Source: Toxonevra muliebris (Eukaryota; Arthropoda; Insecta; Diptera; Pallopteridae). From it: DNA of 64,000 bases. The notes beneath the pieces were generated by a model, which saw only the letters and a program-made list of their open reading frames with translations, was not told the DNA's origin and made no database searches. Position numbers and translations under genes: made by a program. Location: positions 72,161,235-72,225,234 of the forward strand of contig OY829326.1 of NCBI GenBank assembly GCA_963691655.1, written 5' to 3'. This document shows, in pieces, positions 10,657 to 22,540 of this stretch (its first letter is position 1; the number at the start of each line of letters is the position of its first letter).

Positions 10657-11118
10657 TAAGCAGTTTTGGTTTTGGCGCCCTTTTTGGGTGCGGGAGAGAG
10701 GTGGACTTGAATTAAAACCAGCACCAAATTTGTTGAAAGGTTCGGTTTCAAGTTTGTTCAGAAGAATTTTAAACGAAAAACCTCAGGACACAATGTGAAA
10801 ATTATTATTATTAATTTAGTAATGTTGCAAAAATTGATATACTTCCTTTATTGTTTGAAGCATCACAAATGAATTTAGCAGTTTTGGTTACACAAGTCAG
10901 TGCAGATTGAACCTTTCCTTGATTAAAATTTATATTGCCTTCAAAAGGATGAAAATAATGAAGTATTCATACATTGGGCAGAAATGAACAATCAGCTACA
11001 AAATTATTGCCTTCTTTTCTTTTATGTTTGGGAAGAGTGTGAACGGCATGCAAGCTAGCAGAGATTTCAATAGTCAACAAAAACTGTGCTCGAAATAAAT
11101 TAGATGGTATAATATCTC
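10657..11118. other. No gene or element recognised
   Basis: AT-rich sequence between the MITE and the LINE relic. No repeat, open frame or motif was identified. Confidence 0.4.
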
Positions 11119-11860
11119 TTGTGGTTTCAGCCCACGGAGATTCTGCGCCGACGACAAGATTGCGTTCTATCGCCTCTTCTTTTCATTGCACTCCTGGACG
11201 GCGTTCTAGAACAAGCGATCGCAGAAGTAGCGGATGACTTACAATTGGCGCATAGACTACTATTATCGACGATGTCTCCACCTTCACCTATCTTGGAAGC
11301 AAGCTGGCAAAGGATGGCGGGGCCATTGAGAATGTGTATGTGCACAATTCCAAAGCCCAAACAGCTTTCCACAAATTGAGGAAGGTCTGGAGATTGCGCA
11401 CACTTTCTCACGAAGATCCGAATTTTTAAAACAAGTGTAAAAAAGATAATCCTTTATGGCACTAAAACATGGAAAGTTACGGATGGAATCAGTGTAAACT
11501 TTAGATCTTCTTCAAAAAATCCATACGGTACATTCCCGGAATCTTTTAGATAAAAACCATCACAAACAGTTACATGCACAATTTAACAAACACCATACTC
11601 ATAGCTAACGAAATCGTAGGTCCTAAATAGTCTTGGATAGGTCACACGCAGCGCAAAGACAACGCAGATATTGCAAAGATGTCGTTCCAGTGGAACCCCC
11701 AGGGTACCAGGCCACCAGCAGACACAAAACATCCTGAAACGAGATCAGACGCAATACCATAGACTGAGATCGATGGAGAGAGCTTATGTTGCCTATGCTC
11801 TGTTTGGGAGTGACGCAACAAATTCGTTTCGAAACTTCTTAGCTTTAGGTAATAAGATAA
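11119..11860 (+). pseudogene. LINE (RTE/CR1-like) ORF relic: RT fragment plus C-terminal region
   Basis: The first block encodes DCVLSPLLFIALLDGVLEQ, the conserved G-[VL]-RQGC-VLSPLLF motif of RT. It is followed, after an apparent deletion, by EVADDLQLAHR, the catalytic YADD box with Val for Tyr. A frameshift near 11262 leads into DDVSTFTYLGSKLAKDGG and KAQTAFHKLRKVWRLRT (to about 11420). This is the typical segment after the palm in RTE-like endonuclease/RT proteins. A third block (about 11634-11715) reads WIGHTQRKDNADIAKMSFQW then NPQGTR, the characteristic C-terminal end. The 76-codon frame at 11671 is an out-of-frame shadow. Multiple stops and deletions make it a pseudogene. Confidence 0.85.
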
Positions 11861-12246
11861 CTAAGATAAGCTGTATTAGATACATAATTGACAAGGAATA
11901 ATAAAAAAAGGTTCTTGCCTCTACCATATATCCAAAGAAAGTTCAAAATTGAGATAAAGCTGGTTGTCAGATCAGAAGAAACTGCTTGCTTGCAAACCTT
12001 TCATAAGATTACTAATAGATCTAAAAGAAAATCAATTATGGTACTATGTATAAGGTGGGTTTCATATTTATAAGGTCACCCTAGTTTTTACAATACTACA
12101 ACTTTTTTGACTATGTGATGTTTAGAGAATGATTCCTAGAGAAAGGTCTCTCGATTTGTCTCTCTTCAAGTTGTTGTTGTTGCATTTTTTGACATATTGT
12201 GGATAAACTCAAAATAAAAATTAATAAAAACCAAAAACAAAATAAA
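11861..12246. other. No gene recognised; possible outer part of a Tc1 relic
   Basis: AT-rich, with a TTGTTGTTGTTG run near 12170. It may hold the untranslated end of the Tc1-like relic that starts at 12247, but I could not identify a terminal inverted repeat. Confidence 0.35.
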
Positions 12247-12810
12247 TTAGTTAACCAACTGGTTTCCTTTATTAGTAATTACTTTCAAGTAAATTCTTTC
12301 ATTCATACTAATAATAAGATTCCTTATTAAATTTTGGTCGATATTATCGCATTCTCTTAAAATCGGCAGTTTTAGTTCTTTTACGCGATTATATTGGTTA
12401 TTTTCTCGATACACGCGACGAACTAAAATCCCCCAAAGATTCTCAATGGGATTTGGATCTGACGAACAAGCTGGCCACCCTAAAACATCAACATTGTTCA
12501 CTTCAAACTACGTTTTCGTTTCTCTGCTGAAATACGAACTTATTTTCAGAATTATTTCTCAAAAATTGTAGTAAGCTCATGCCTAGTACTTGAGTATAGT
12601 CTGAATTCTTCATTCGACATGATGTAAATTGTAGTTCAACACATCTTAATGATGTAAAGGCGCACCAAACCATAACACTTCCTGTACCGAAATTTCATTT
12701 TGAAAAAAAACAAACATTATTTTCTTAAATCTCTCCAATACCCATGATATCCATCAGGAACATCGAGATTCCACTTTTTGTTGTCCGAGAAAATTACCTA
12801 AAAGTTGAAT
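12247..12810 (-). pseudogene. Tc1-like transposase relic (DD34E type)
   Basis: On the minus strand the sequence encodes, in order, FSDNKKWNLDVPDG with GYWRDLRK (around 12805-12735; first catalytic Asp block), GSVMVWCAF (around 12685-12660), a decayed stretch, and LGWPACSSDPNPIENLWGIL (12480-12420; the terminal catalytic Glu in PNPIEN). It ends with a C-terminal tail to a stop at 12247. These are the canonical blocks of Tc1-clade transposases. Frameshifts and stops separate the blocks, and the second Asp block is degraded (FVFQQRNE...). The N-terminal DNA-binding domain is missing. It is inactive, and its ends are not resolved. Confidence 0.85.
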
Positions 12811-12867
12811 TAAATTGTGAAAGTCGGATGTTTAATTTAAGAATTTTTAGCGGGTACTTACTGTTTT

Positions 12868-12957
12868 ACGGCCGTCTGATTTGCCCGTCTCTATATACAT
12901 TGTTGTTGTGATGACTACATTTGTTCATTAAGCCTGTTTATATATAACTTCAAATAA
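12868..12957 (+). repeat. 90-bp direct repeat, copy 1
   Basis: Identical over 90 bases to 13362-13451. It starts at ACGGCCGTCTGATTTGCCC and ends at ACTTCAAATAA. It lies just upstream of the Tc1 relic. Confidence 0.9.
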
Positions 12958-13361
12958 CGAAATTGACATGAACTTAAGTCATGACTTTGAAAATTAACCT
13001 CTAGATTTAATTTTCATAGTCTCCTAAAAAAAAAAAAAACTATCATGAACTGATCGAATGGGGACCGTTCAGAAAAAATGACACCTAGAATCATTTTCTC
13101 ACAAACACACACACTCTCCCATGTACTAGACTTTCAAATAACGAACTGTTATGCAGACTAGCTACAATGGGGAAAAAACAACAACATAAGTGTATAGAAC
13201 GGTAGTGGTAGTTTCTTTCAATATCTCTATTCAGTGAAGATATTTGGAATCAAATCCGTAATTCTGAGTTATGATTTCAAATATTAGTAGCTTATATAGG
13301 ATATTGAAAGATTAAGAACTATCACTAAGATCACTGATGAGGAATTGTGGCGGATTCCGAA

Positions 13362-13451
13362 ACGGCCGTCTGATTTGCCCGTCTCTATATACATTGTTGT
13401 TGTGATGACTACATTTGTTCATTAAGCCTGTTTATATATAACTTCAAATAA
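13362..13451 (+). repeat. 90-bp direct repeat, copy 2
   Basis: Perfect copy of 12868-12957, offset by 494 bases. Sequence beyond both edges differs. Perfect identity in AT-rich neutral DNA means a recent duplication, gene conversion, or an assembly artefact. Confidence 0.9.
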
Positions 13452-15806
13452 AAACTGTATTTTTGGATTTTGAGTAGTAATTGCTTCCAACCCAAAAAAG
13501 TAATTAATTACAAATGTGATATTAAAATTAAGGTCTATTAATTTCCTATAGAACAAACCTAAATTTATTGTTCTGCGCTTAGTATTATTGAAGTTATGAT
13601 ACATAATTTGGTGACAAATATTTTTCCTAAGGGATTTTCTTAAACACCCTGTATTTCAGTGAAGGTTGAAAATACACCCTATATCCAGAAATATTTTTTT
13701 TCTGAACAAACCGGAGAGTCTATATTTGGCGATAATTGATTTACTTATAATAATAAATAGTGAAATTTGCATAGTCGAAAATGTGTCCGTAAATTTTGTT
13801 TTGCGAGCGACAGCGCACTTACTCCAAATGGGACAAAACATTGTGCAGTGCTGATTTAAAAAATCATAACTTCTAAACAAAAAATGGACACACTTTAAAA
13901 TTTGCACATATTTTTTACAACAGTACTAGCAATGTTTATGTTTTTTTTCAGATTTTTTCATGCTCCAGAACAATGTTTGCTTCCTAATTGTTATAAACAA
14001 ATACTTATAAATAAACAAATTACCTTTATTTGGCGATCGAAAAAAATTCTTCATAAACTATCACTAAAAAAGAAGTAGTCCTGAAAATTTCGATAAATTT
14101 GGTTGAGCAGATCCCGAAATACATCAAATTGAAAAAAAAACTTCCTAAAATTATTAATATCAATAAGTGTCGATAAGTTGTAAAAAAAAATTTTTATGAG
14201 CTAAAAATTTGGGAATCGTATTTTCTTATAGAAACTTACTATTTTTCATATTTACATTAAAATCTGAGAAAAATAATTTTCAGTGATTGATTTCACGAAT
14301 TCTGACCCAATTACTTTCATTGTAGTTTTGCTCGTTGCTATAATTTGTTGTTTGGATTTTTAAAAATTTTCCAATACTGACTGGTTAAAAAAATCTTTAA
14401 AATAGTTTCCTTTTAACGTGATGTCATTCATTCCTGGTCTTTGCGAGTGTTTCCAAATTAACTTAAAAACGCACAATGATTTTCGGAATCAACACGAAAT
14501 TTTACTTGAGTTGTTTGATTGGTTCTGATTCTTCGAGTAATTTCTTCTTTCTAGGATTTGGCTTTTTCCCCCTCTGAAATTTAATATAATAAAAACCAAA
14601 ATATTTTTAGTACCTAATTTTTATACTTTTCAGTTTAAAAACTTGTGGATTTGGTATTTTTAAATAACTTTATTGCACTGATTCAACGTTATTTCTCCAC
14701 TAACTAATTTATTTTTTTCAAAACTGCGATAAAACTTACTACCACAAAAATTACTACGATTTGTTATAATTTTTCAAACTTTTTGTTTCATGAATACAAA
14801 TACAGTGAGGCATACTCTGCCACTTGTCCACTACAACTTCTTCATATTTATTGTAATAAATTATCTGTTAGGCGATTTATCGATTTCTACAGTGACAAGT
14901 GATGATTAATGAATCGACTTACGGTTGTATCAATTTATGGTAGTCACTTGCTTGTTTATATCGATGTAGTTAGTTGTGTGCAACAAAATACACTTTCATG
15001 TAAGTAAATAATATGCACAATCATGTTTATAATTTATAAAGTTGCATACTACATATATGCAACAAAGTATGAACGTGTTCAACTCCCTACTACACATGTA
15101 TATGGAATATTCAACTCCTACCACAAACAAATAATATCAAAAAGGATAATCTGTCATTTCTGTAACATAAGTAAATAAATGCAGCAACATATATCGATAA
15201 ACTTAATTATACTTTGGTAATTGTTCTTGTCTCATACGAATACATTGAGTTTAATATTAAGTTGGAGATGGAGTTGCATTTAGAGTTAAAATGGAATGAG
15301 TTGAAGTGCAGAGAAGATTGTATACTAATGCAATATTATTAATTGCCTTGAAGTGTAAATTTTCAACTTTGTTTTTGTATGCATTTATGTGTGTTTGTGT
15401 GTATGCGATGGTGTGTGTTTACAATTTCAAAATGACATGCATGCAAATTTACGAAATTACTCATTTGATATTCACTTTGCTGCAGCGGCAGTGGCAGCGG
15501 CAGCAGCATCACGAAATGCTTAAAATGATATTTTGCATTAACTCAATTATCTCAAAAAGGCAAAAGCAAATGCAAAGTTTTCGATAAATTAATATCTACA
15601 GTAAGATGGAATATTTCTGCAATGTTATTAACGTTGGAGTTAATAAGTTTGCATATTCTAAACATATGATTTAAAGAACATTAAAGATTATTGAAAGAAA
15701 ATTGCAGCGAGGAATGCTATGATAAAAAAGATTCGAAAAGAAATGACTTCTCTATACAATTGATATATAATTTCTGAAGTCAGATGTAATAGACATTTGC
15801 ATTCCT
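13452..15806. other. Non-coding, AT-rich; no gene recognised
   Basis: Short frames only. The two overlapping frames at 13656-13907 are on opposite strands and have no domain. A CAG/GCA-rich stretch lies at about 15479-15512 and a GT/ATGT stretch at about 15378-15420. Confidence 0.45.
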
Positions 15807-15809
15807 CTC

Positions 15810-17190
15810 AAATTCATATCAAATGAAAGCGAGACAGATGAAAAAAGAATAAGATGAAATAAAGTCAAATAAAATCGAGTCAGTTGAAATCAAGTCAGAT
15901 GCAATCAAGTCAGATGAACATTTGTCAGATGAAATCAAACTAGATAAAATCAAGTTCAATAAAATTAAATCAGACAAAATCAAGTTAGAGGAAATGAACG
16001 CAACGAAAACGAATGAGATGAAATCTAGTCAGATGAAATTAATTCAGATGAAATCAAGTCAGATGACACCAAGTCAAGAAAACCGAGTCATATGAAATTT
16101 AGTTAGATGAAATCAATTTAAATGGAATCAAGTCAGATGAAATCAATTCAGATGAAATTAAGTCAGATAACACCAAGTCAACAAAACCGAGTCAGATGAA
16201 ATCTATTCTGATGAAATCAAGTCAGATAACACCAAGTCAACAAAACAGAGTCAGATGAAATCAAGTCAGATGACATCAAATCAGATGGAATCGAGTCAGA
16301 TGACACCAGGTCCATGAAACCGAGTCAGATGAAATCAATTCAGATGAAGTCTAGTCAGATAAAATCAAGTCAGATGACACCAAGTCAAGAAAACCGAGTC
16401 ACATGAAATCAAGTCAGATGACATCAAATCAGATGGAATCGAGTCAGATGACACCAGGTCCATGAAACCGAGTCAGATGAAATCAGTTCAGATGAAGTCT
16501 AGTCAGATAAAATCAAGTCAGATGACACCAAGTCAAGAAAACCGAGTCACATGAAATCAAGTCAGATGACATCAAATCAGATGGAATCGAGTCAGATGAC
16601 ACCAGGTCCATGAAACCGAGTCAGATGAAATCAATTCAGATGAAGTCTAGTCAGATAAAATCAAGTCAGATGACACCAAGTCAACGAAACCGAGTCAGAT
16701 GAAATTTAGTTAGATGAAATCAATTTAAATGGAATCAAGTCAGATGAAATCAATTCAGATGAAATTAAGTCAGATAACACCAAGTCAACAAAACCGAGTC
16801 AGATGAAATCTATTCTGATGAAATCAAGTCAGATAACACCAAGTCAACAAAACCGAGTCAGATGAAATCTTGTCTGTTAAAATCAATGTAGATGGAATCA
16901 AGTCAGATCAAACCAATTCAGATGAAATTGAACCAAATAAAATCGAGTTCAATAATTTTAATGAAATTGGGTCAGATGAGATTTAGTCAACAAAATTAAG
17001 AAATATGGAATCTGGTCAGAATGAATGAATGGAATGAAGTCAATGAAATCAACTCAGACGAAATTATGTTAGATTATATCAAGTCAGGCTATATCAAAGC
17101 AGATGTAACCAAGCAATTGCAGTCCAATTAGATAAAATCAAGTCAAAAGAAATCAAGTTTGACGCAATTTATAAATCGAATGAAATATTA
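15810..17190 (+). repeat. Tandem array of a 15-bp unit (AAGTCAGATGAAATC)
   Basis: More than 80 degenerate copies of AAGTCAGATGAAATC follow each other, with variants such as AAGTCAGATGACACC, GAGTCAGATGAAATC and AATTCAGATGAAATT. Higher-order structure is visible. A 148-bp block recurs with TGACATCAAATCAGATGG at 16271, 16419 and 16567. A larger block beginning ATGAAATTTAGTTAGATG recurs at 16092 and 16699 (offset 607). The unit length is a multiple of three and would read KSDEI, but stops interrupt every frame, so I treat it as non-coding satellite. A weak tail of similar sequence reappears at about 18690-18895, after the hAT insertion. Confidence 0.95.
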
Positions 17191-17220
17191 GTTAAGTTTC
17201 TCGAAGAAAAGTATGTATGG

Positions 17221-18129
17221 CAGGGCCGTAACCAGAAATTTTTTTTGGGGGGGGCGGGGTTTTTCATTCGAAGAAAATATTCATAAATAATTTTTATCAA
17301 ACTGATTTTTAAATACAATAAATTAAATCAATGATACATTTGGTGGACCCTATAAAATTAAAATTTTAGGAAAAATTTTCCGAATTTTTTTAATTTTAAC
17401 CTCAAAAAAACGGTCAAAAGTGACAAAAAATTCCCAGAATAATAAAATTAAATTTTTTCAAATAAATATTATTCAACGTGCATTCTAGTGTATTTTTTTT
17501 TATCGTGAGGGACATAATTTCATTAACTCATTGTCTTCCCACTACTGATGATGTACCCAACCTCAAAAAAATTACCAAAAATTGTAGAGGCTCATTTTTT
17601 TCAAATGATTATCATTGGGAATTTGAGCCATTATCAATGATAAGGAACCCGGATGAGGTTGGCTTATATTCCCTAAATTCGTGAAGTCACAGCATAGAAA
17701 GAGATCTTTTCACGTTGAACACGAATCTGAGGTCAAAAACTTCCCATCACGTCACGTTTTAGGAAAAAAATGGAGTTCAAGCAAGTCTTATTTTACAAAG
17801 ATCCGATAATTTTTTCTATTTTTATTAATTTTTAAACTTTTCAAACTGATTCAGGACGAAACCTTAAACCAGTTACCCAGAAAAACTATGAGTGCAGGAG
17901 TGCTCAGTATCACCTTCTCTTTTTGAATCCGTAGTCAAACCTCGTGTCGAAGAAAACCAATCGGATTTGATCGCTTAGTGTAACTAAGATTTCAAATTTA
18001 TTTTTCATTTTTGACTTTTTAGAGAAAAAAAATTGTTAAATAGATTTTATTTTTACTTGGCAACTAATCTCAAAAATTAGAATAAAGTTTCCACATTTGG
18101 GGGGGGGGGGGGGGGTAAATACGGCCTTG
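17221..18129. mobile_element. Non-autonomous hAT-type element, 909 bp, with perfect 8-bp TSD
   Basis: The left terminus is CAGGGCCGTAACCAG. The right terminus, reverse complemented, is CAAGGCCGTATTTACC. ATGTATGG is present immediately outside both ends (17213-17220 and 18130-18137). Poly-G/poly-C tracts lie just inside both ends (17249-17262 and 18099-18116). An exact 8-bp duplication and short TIRs starting CA(G/A)GG are typical of hAT. No transposase is recognisable; the 68-codon frame at 17478 has no hAT domain. It is inserted in or at the edge of the 15-bp array. Confidence 0.85.
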
Positions 18130-18137
18130 ATGTATGG

Positions 18138-18668
18138 CAATCGTAAGAGTAAGAGAATAGCCAGTGAGGTTACAGTTTCTTGGACCCGACGAAATTCCAT
18201 TTGGACGTTTACAAGCAGCCAAAGAAAATTGTATACTGAGGTGACGAAAACGTCTTTAACCATAACGAACAAAACAAGAGCATTTAATCAAATCTCCTGC
18301 TGCGTCTAGAATAAGTAGTACAATTCGGCCTTTAAGAACAATCAAAACAGCGCTAAACATATGCGGAAAACATATCAGAACTAGAAGTTGAAGTCTGTGG
18401 CATCAGATGAATCAAAGCTGCTAATTAAAATGAAGAAATATGATGATGAAGCAAAAAAGCTACGAAGTGCTTTAGCTAAAATACTTGAAAAAACATACAT
18501 GCCTACTCGATATTAAAGACACAGCGGAATCAATTGAGAATAATAAAATAAGAAATACACTTATTTCAAAATTTGTAAAATTAGGCACGGATTTAGAGGA
18601 ACAAAGCACGCTTAAGCACAACCTCTTGGAGAACATAGAGCTTTTCCAACAGAAAAACTGAAGTCGAC
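18138..18668. other. Coding-like but unrecognised sequence
   Basis: Base composition is closer to coding than in the neighbours, and several interrupted plus-strand frames are charged and helix-like, for example KKYDDEAKKLRSALAKILEK (about 18433-18495) and NTLISKFVKLGTDLEEQS (about 18556-18610). Stops separate them. It may be a decayed mobile-element ORF or a captured exon. I do not recognise a family. Confidence 0.3.
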
Positions 18669-18689
18669 TAGGTTATGTACCGCGTAGAG

Positions 18690-18895
18690 GAAAATTTAGA
18701 TGAGACGCACTCAGATTAAGTTAAGTCTGATAAAATTTGGGCAAGTAAAATCTAATTATAGATAGATTAATTAAACTTAAATGAAATGAAATCAAATAAA
18801 ATAAAGTCTTCTGTAATGCAAGCCCGTTAACATAAAGACCGCTGAAGTCTAGTAATGTATGAATGTTATATGAAATCAAGTGAGATAAATTCAAC
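18690..18895 (+). repeat. Degenerate continuation of the 15-bp array
   Basis: Phrases such as ACTCAGATTAAGTTAAGTC and AAATGAAATGAAATCAAAT resemble diverged 15-bp units in the same orientation as 15810-17190. Confidence 0.5.
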
Positions 18896-18899
18896 TTAG

Positions 18900-19885
18900 A
18901 CACATGTTTAAACTTCTTCTATAGATAAATAGCAAAATTTAAGCTCGCACTTAAGATATAATATTCGCCACTCGCACACAAACAATAGTCACATATCCTT
19001 GTAAGAACATATATTCTTTAAAGCATCCTTCCGTCCAGACCACATTATTATTAGCATTTATGCATTTATTTTCACAAAAAAAAAAAAAAACAAATAAATA
19101 TATTTTCAAATTTATTTGTTTGCACAACAAATTTTCCGCACGGTAAATTTTTATTGACAATTATATTTAGTGGAGTTTTATTTTTTATCATGTATGTCTG
19201 TATGCAATTCTTATTCGACAGGAACATGAGAAACATGCATAAGGATATAAATGAATTTTTATATAAAGCAAACAAGCTCACAAAAAAAAAACCGCAAAAA
19301 AAAAAGAAAATATTAAAAAATCTTGCAAATATGCAAAAGCTCGAGGACATTAAAAAAAGAAACACTGAAGCAGTCAAATAAAAACCGCAAGAGACAATCG
19401 CTTCTTCCTTGTTTGTTTTTTTTTTTATTTTGTAATATCCTTTTCAACCAAGTTGACATATGCATATATGGATTCATATGCAGACTCTCTTTAAAAATAA
19501 AAATATATCCTAAAATTTTAATAATAATAAAAAGAACAAAAACAACTAGAAGCAACAAAAACGTTAAATATAAAAATTATATGAGTACAAAAAAAAACAA
19601 AAATAAGTAAATTACCCTAAAGGCAATAAAAAGGAATCAGGAATTTGAAATTCTTTCAATTTGCCAAAAATCAAGTCAAACAACATTTGATGTTTGTATG
19701 TGCATGTGATTAGTTTATTTATTATTGTTGTTGTTGTAGTGAATTGAAATGCAGTTGAGTGTAAAATATGTAAATCTTATCATTATTCTCATTCATGCGA
19801 ATTATTAACATTTGAAAATTTAAGTAATTCATTTTGATGATATATGAAAAATTAAAATGAAAGGATTATTTTTTTTTTTTTATTT
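18900..19885. other. Non-coding, very AT-rich with A and T runs
   Basis: Overlapping frames of 60-101 codons on both strands are Phe- or Lys-rich products of homopolymer tracts (for example 19072-19377 and 19154-19381). No gene is supported. Confidence 0.5.
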
Positions 19886-19889
19886 AGAA

Positions 19890-21140
19890 TTGATACCGTC
19901 TGATGTTCATCCGGTTTGATTTCATCTGACTTGAATTCATATGATTTAACTTTATTTGATTTCAATTGAATTTTTCTTTTTCTTTTATGGCACAACAGCC
20001 CATGGACGGCCTAGACCGAGTTTTCGCATCCACATATAACAATTTGCTGAATTCGAACGGTAAAGTGAACAGCTTTTCTTAGGCAATTTTTACTCTATAG
20101 AGGTTTACTATTGCCAGCCAAGAGGTGGTCCCGTGCATTCGGCATAAATAGAGAGTTTGCATTTTCTATTTATGAATTTTGTCTTTGTAGAGCATTAAAC
20201 CCGGGCATCCTTTGTAGTAGTCCAGCACACTAGGCAATAGGCTACAGCGACCACAATTGAATTCAGCATCCGAAATGTGCGAAGAATTGACTTCATCTTA
20301 AATTTGCCTCCACAGGCTTAGTTTCACGCGACTCGAATTTGATTTCATCAGAATTGAATTAATTTAATTTCATTTCAATTGATTTGAGTTTAACTATCTT
20401 GATTTCATCAGATAAGACTTCACCGGCCTTGGTTTCCACTGATTTTACTTTGTATATCTTCTGTTTATTTGACTTAATTTTATCTAACATCATTTTAAAT
20501 ACAAAAAAATTTATCTGATTTGAGTTTATTAAACTGAATTAAATTCAGCATTAAGAAATGTGTGAAGAATTTACTTTAATTGAAGTATATCTTCACTTAA
20601 AGTTATTACATGCAATTTGAGTTTATCCAAATTGAATTAATTTCATTTGACTTGAGGTCAACTGACTTGACCCAATCAGAGACTAAGCTGCAGCTTCCTT
20701 GATTTCATCTTTTTTCACTTGGTTAATCTGTATGATATTCGACATTTAAAAATCTTTATATTTCAGCACTAAGAATGTCTTCAGGCTTGGATTTATGACT
20801 TCACACAATTTGCTTTCATCCGACTTGAAATTAGTTAATTTGATTTCGATTGGTTTTAGTTCATCTGAACTGATTTAATCTGGGATTAGAGTAGAGCTGC
20901 CTTGATTTCGGCTCGTTTTATTCATGTGTATACTTGATTTTATTCCATCTAACTTGATTTTAAATAGATTCTTCTGTCATTATTGTTCATTCAAAGCCTA
21001 ATAATTTTAATAATTATACTGAATTCTATTATAAACTTGTTTTCAAATTTTTCTGAACTAACAATGTCTTCAGGCTAGACATCTTCTGATTGAATTCATC
21101 TGACTTGACTTCATTTGCCTTGATTTGACTAGCAATGATC
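19890..21140 (-). repeat. 15-bp array in inverted orientation, degenerate
   Basis: Repeated GATTTCATCTGACTTGA and variants (GAATTCATCTGACTTG, GATTTCATCAGA) are the reverse complement of the 15810-17190 unit. Spacing is looser, with many interruptions. A SINE (about 19972-20270) splits the array, and a MITE (21149) sits at its right edge. Confidence 0.8.
19972..20270 (-). mobile_element. tRNA-derived SINE, family 3 (copy 1)
   Basis: Read on the minus strand, a tRNA-like head carries an A-box-like stretch (TAGCCTATTGCCTAGTGTG), TGCTGGACTACTACAAAGG and a B-box-like GCCCGGGTTTAATGCTC. A body follows, then the tail CGGCCTAGA/CGTCCATGGGCTGTTG ending in CATAAAAGAAAAAG. The same order of modules is found at 59195-59425. 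Head and tail differ from the other SINE families in this window. Target duplications are not visible, and the 15-bp array lies on both sides. Confidence 0.7.
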
Positions 21141-21148
21141 AACATATT

Positions 21149-21408
21149 AGCCGTTGCGTGCAAAAGTGGTGTAGGTCAAAATCGGGTTTTTGGAAACACA
21201 TTGGTTCTGTAGAAATGCTGTACAAAATAGTGTTCTTATAAAATTTATTTTCCCGATTTACAGACAGCTTTATAGAACACATGTTCAACCTAGATGTACC
21301 TACACCTTTTTTGTAGGAAACTACATAAATGAGGTCAAAATTATTGCCTGAAGATGAAAATCCAAATGATAAAAAAATTGATTAACACCACTTTTGCACT
21401 CAGCGGCT
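21149..21408. mobile_element. MITE with about 28-bp TIRs (AGCCGTTGCGTG family), copy 1
   Basis: The left end AGCCGTTGCGTGCAAAAGTG is mirrored by the right end, reverse complemented AGCCGCTGAGTGCAAAAGTG. Both continue into GTGT(A/T)(G/A). A second, internally shorter copy is at 49912-50120. Internal matches include TAAAATTTATTTTCCC and TGTAGGAAACTA. No coding capacity. The target duplication is not clear in this copy (ATATT/ATTATATA). Confidence 0.85.
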
Positions 21409-21539
21409 ATTATATAAGAAATATTCATCGGAAGATTTTCAGACTTGTCGTCTTTTTTTGACGTTGCTACATATGATTTCATCTGATTTCTAATTTTTGT
21501 CCAACTTGGTCCCATTAAAGACTAGACTACAACTGCATT

Positions 21540-22540
21540 GAGTTCATTTTTGTCTGAGTTTTGGTCGGTTTTTTGGTTTTGTATTTGGTCTACTTTTGGT
21601 CTGTGTTTTGATCAGAATTTTGGTATGACTTGTGGTCTGAATTTGGTTTGATTTTCGGTCTAAATTTTGATATCCATTTATATATAGAACTTTGATTTAA
21701 TTCCTAGTCTGAATTTGGTTTGAATTTCGTTCTAAGTGTAGATACATATGTTTTTTATTTTGATTTTAGTCCATTTTCGGTCTGGAAAGTCTGAATTTCG
21801 GTCTGGTTTTGGTCTGGATTTGCGTTGATTTCGGGTCTGAATCTAGGTTTTAGTTTCGGTCTGAGTTTACGATTATTTTTAGTTCTTAATTTCGTTTCTT
21901 TCTAGTCCGATCTTTCGTTTGAATTTTTGTCTAATTTTTGTTTTTAACTTGGTATAGCTTTGGGCTGAGTTTTGGTCTAATTTTTATTTTGGTCTGAATT
22001 TTTATCTGTGCTTTGGTCTAAATTTTGATCTGAATTTGGATTAAATTTTCTTGTGAATTTATGTCTGAAATTGATTTGGATATCGATCTGAGTTGTGATC
22101 TGATTTTGGTGTTTTTTCAGCATGAGCTTTGGCATGAATTTTGTTTGAATTCCGGTCTGAATTTGGTTTAAGTTTCTAGCTGAGTTTTGGCCTGATTATT
22201 ATTTTATTATTGGTATTTTTTCGGTTTGAATATGATCTGAATTTCGATTGAATTTTGGCTTGAATGTGGTTTGAATATTGGTTTGAATTTTAGTTTTGAT
22301 TTTGGTTTGAACTTCGTTTTGATTTTTATTCACCGTTTAGAGTTTTAGCCTGAATTTGGATCTGAAACTCGAGTTCGTTATTAGTTTGAAGCTTAGTCTG
22401 ATTTTTGGTTTAAATTTTGGTATGATTTTAGTTTGCATTTAGGTTTGAAATTGGCTTTATTTTTGTCTGAGTTTTGATGTTAATTTTGATTGGATTTTTG
22501 GAGTGGTTTTCGATCTGATTTTAGTGATGATGTTTATCTT
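21540..22540 (+). repeat. Degenerate array of a TTTTGGTCTGAATTT-type unit
   Basis: Dozens of irregular copies of GGTCTGAATTTTGGT-like units (TTTGGTCTGATTTTGG, GGTTTGAATTTCGG). The unit is about 15 bases and aligns with the T-rich strand of the 15-bp satellite at TTTnnTCTGAnTT. The same variant forms the larger array at 29830-31735. Confidence 0.85.

Noticed and set aside
15810..17190. Possible KSDEI pentapeptide-repeat protein in the 15-bp array
   Set aside because: The unit is a multiple of three, but stops occur in all frames and the unit spacing varies, so no open frame is maintained.
19072..19610. Several overlapping 75-101-codon frames
   Set aside because: Homopolymer-driven Phe- and Lys-rich frames on opposite strands, no family pattern.
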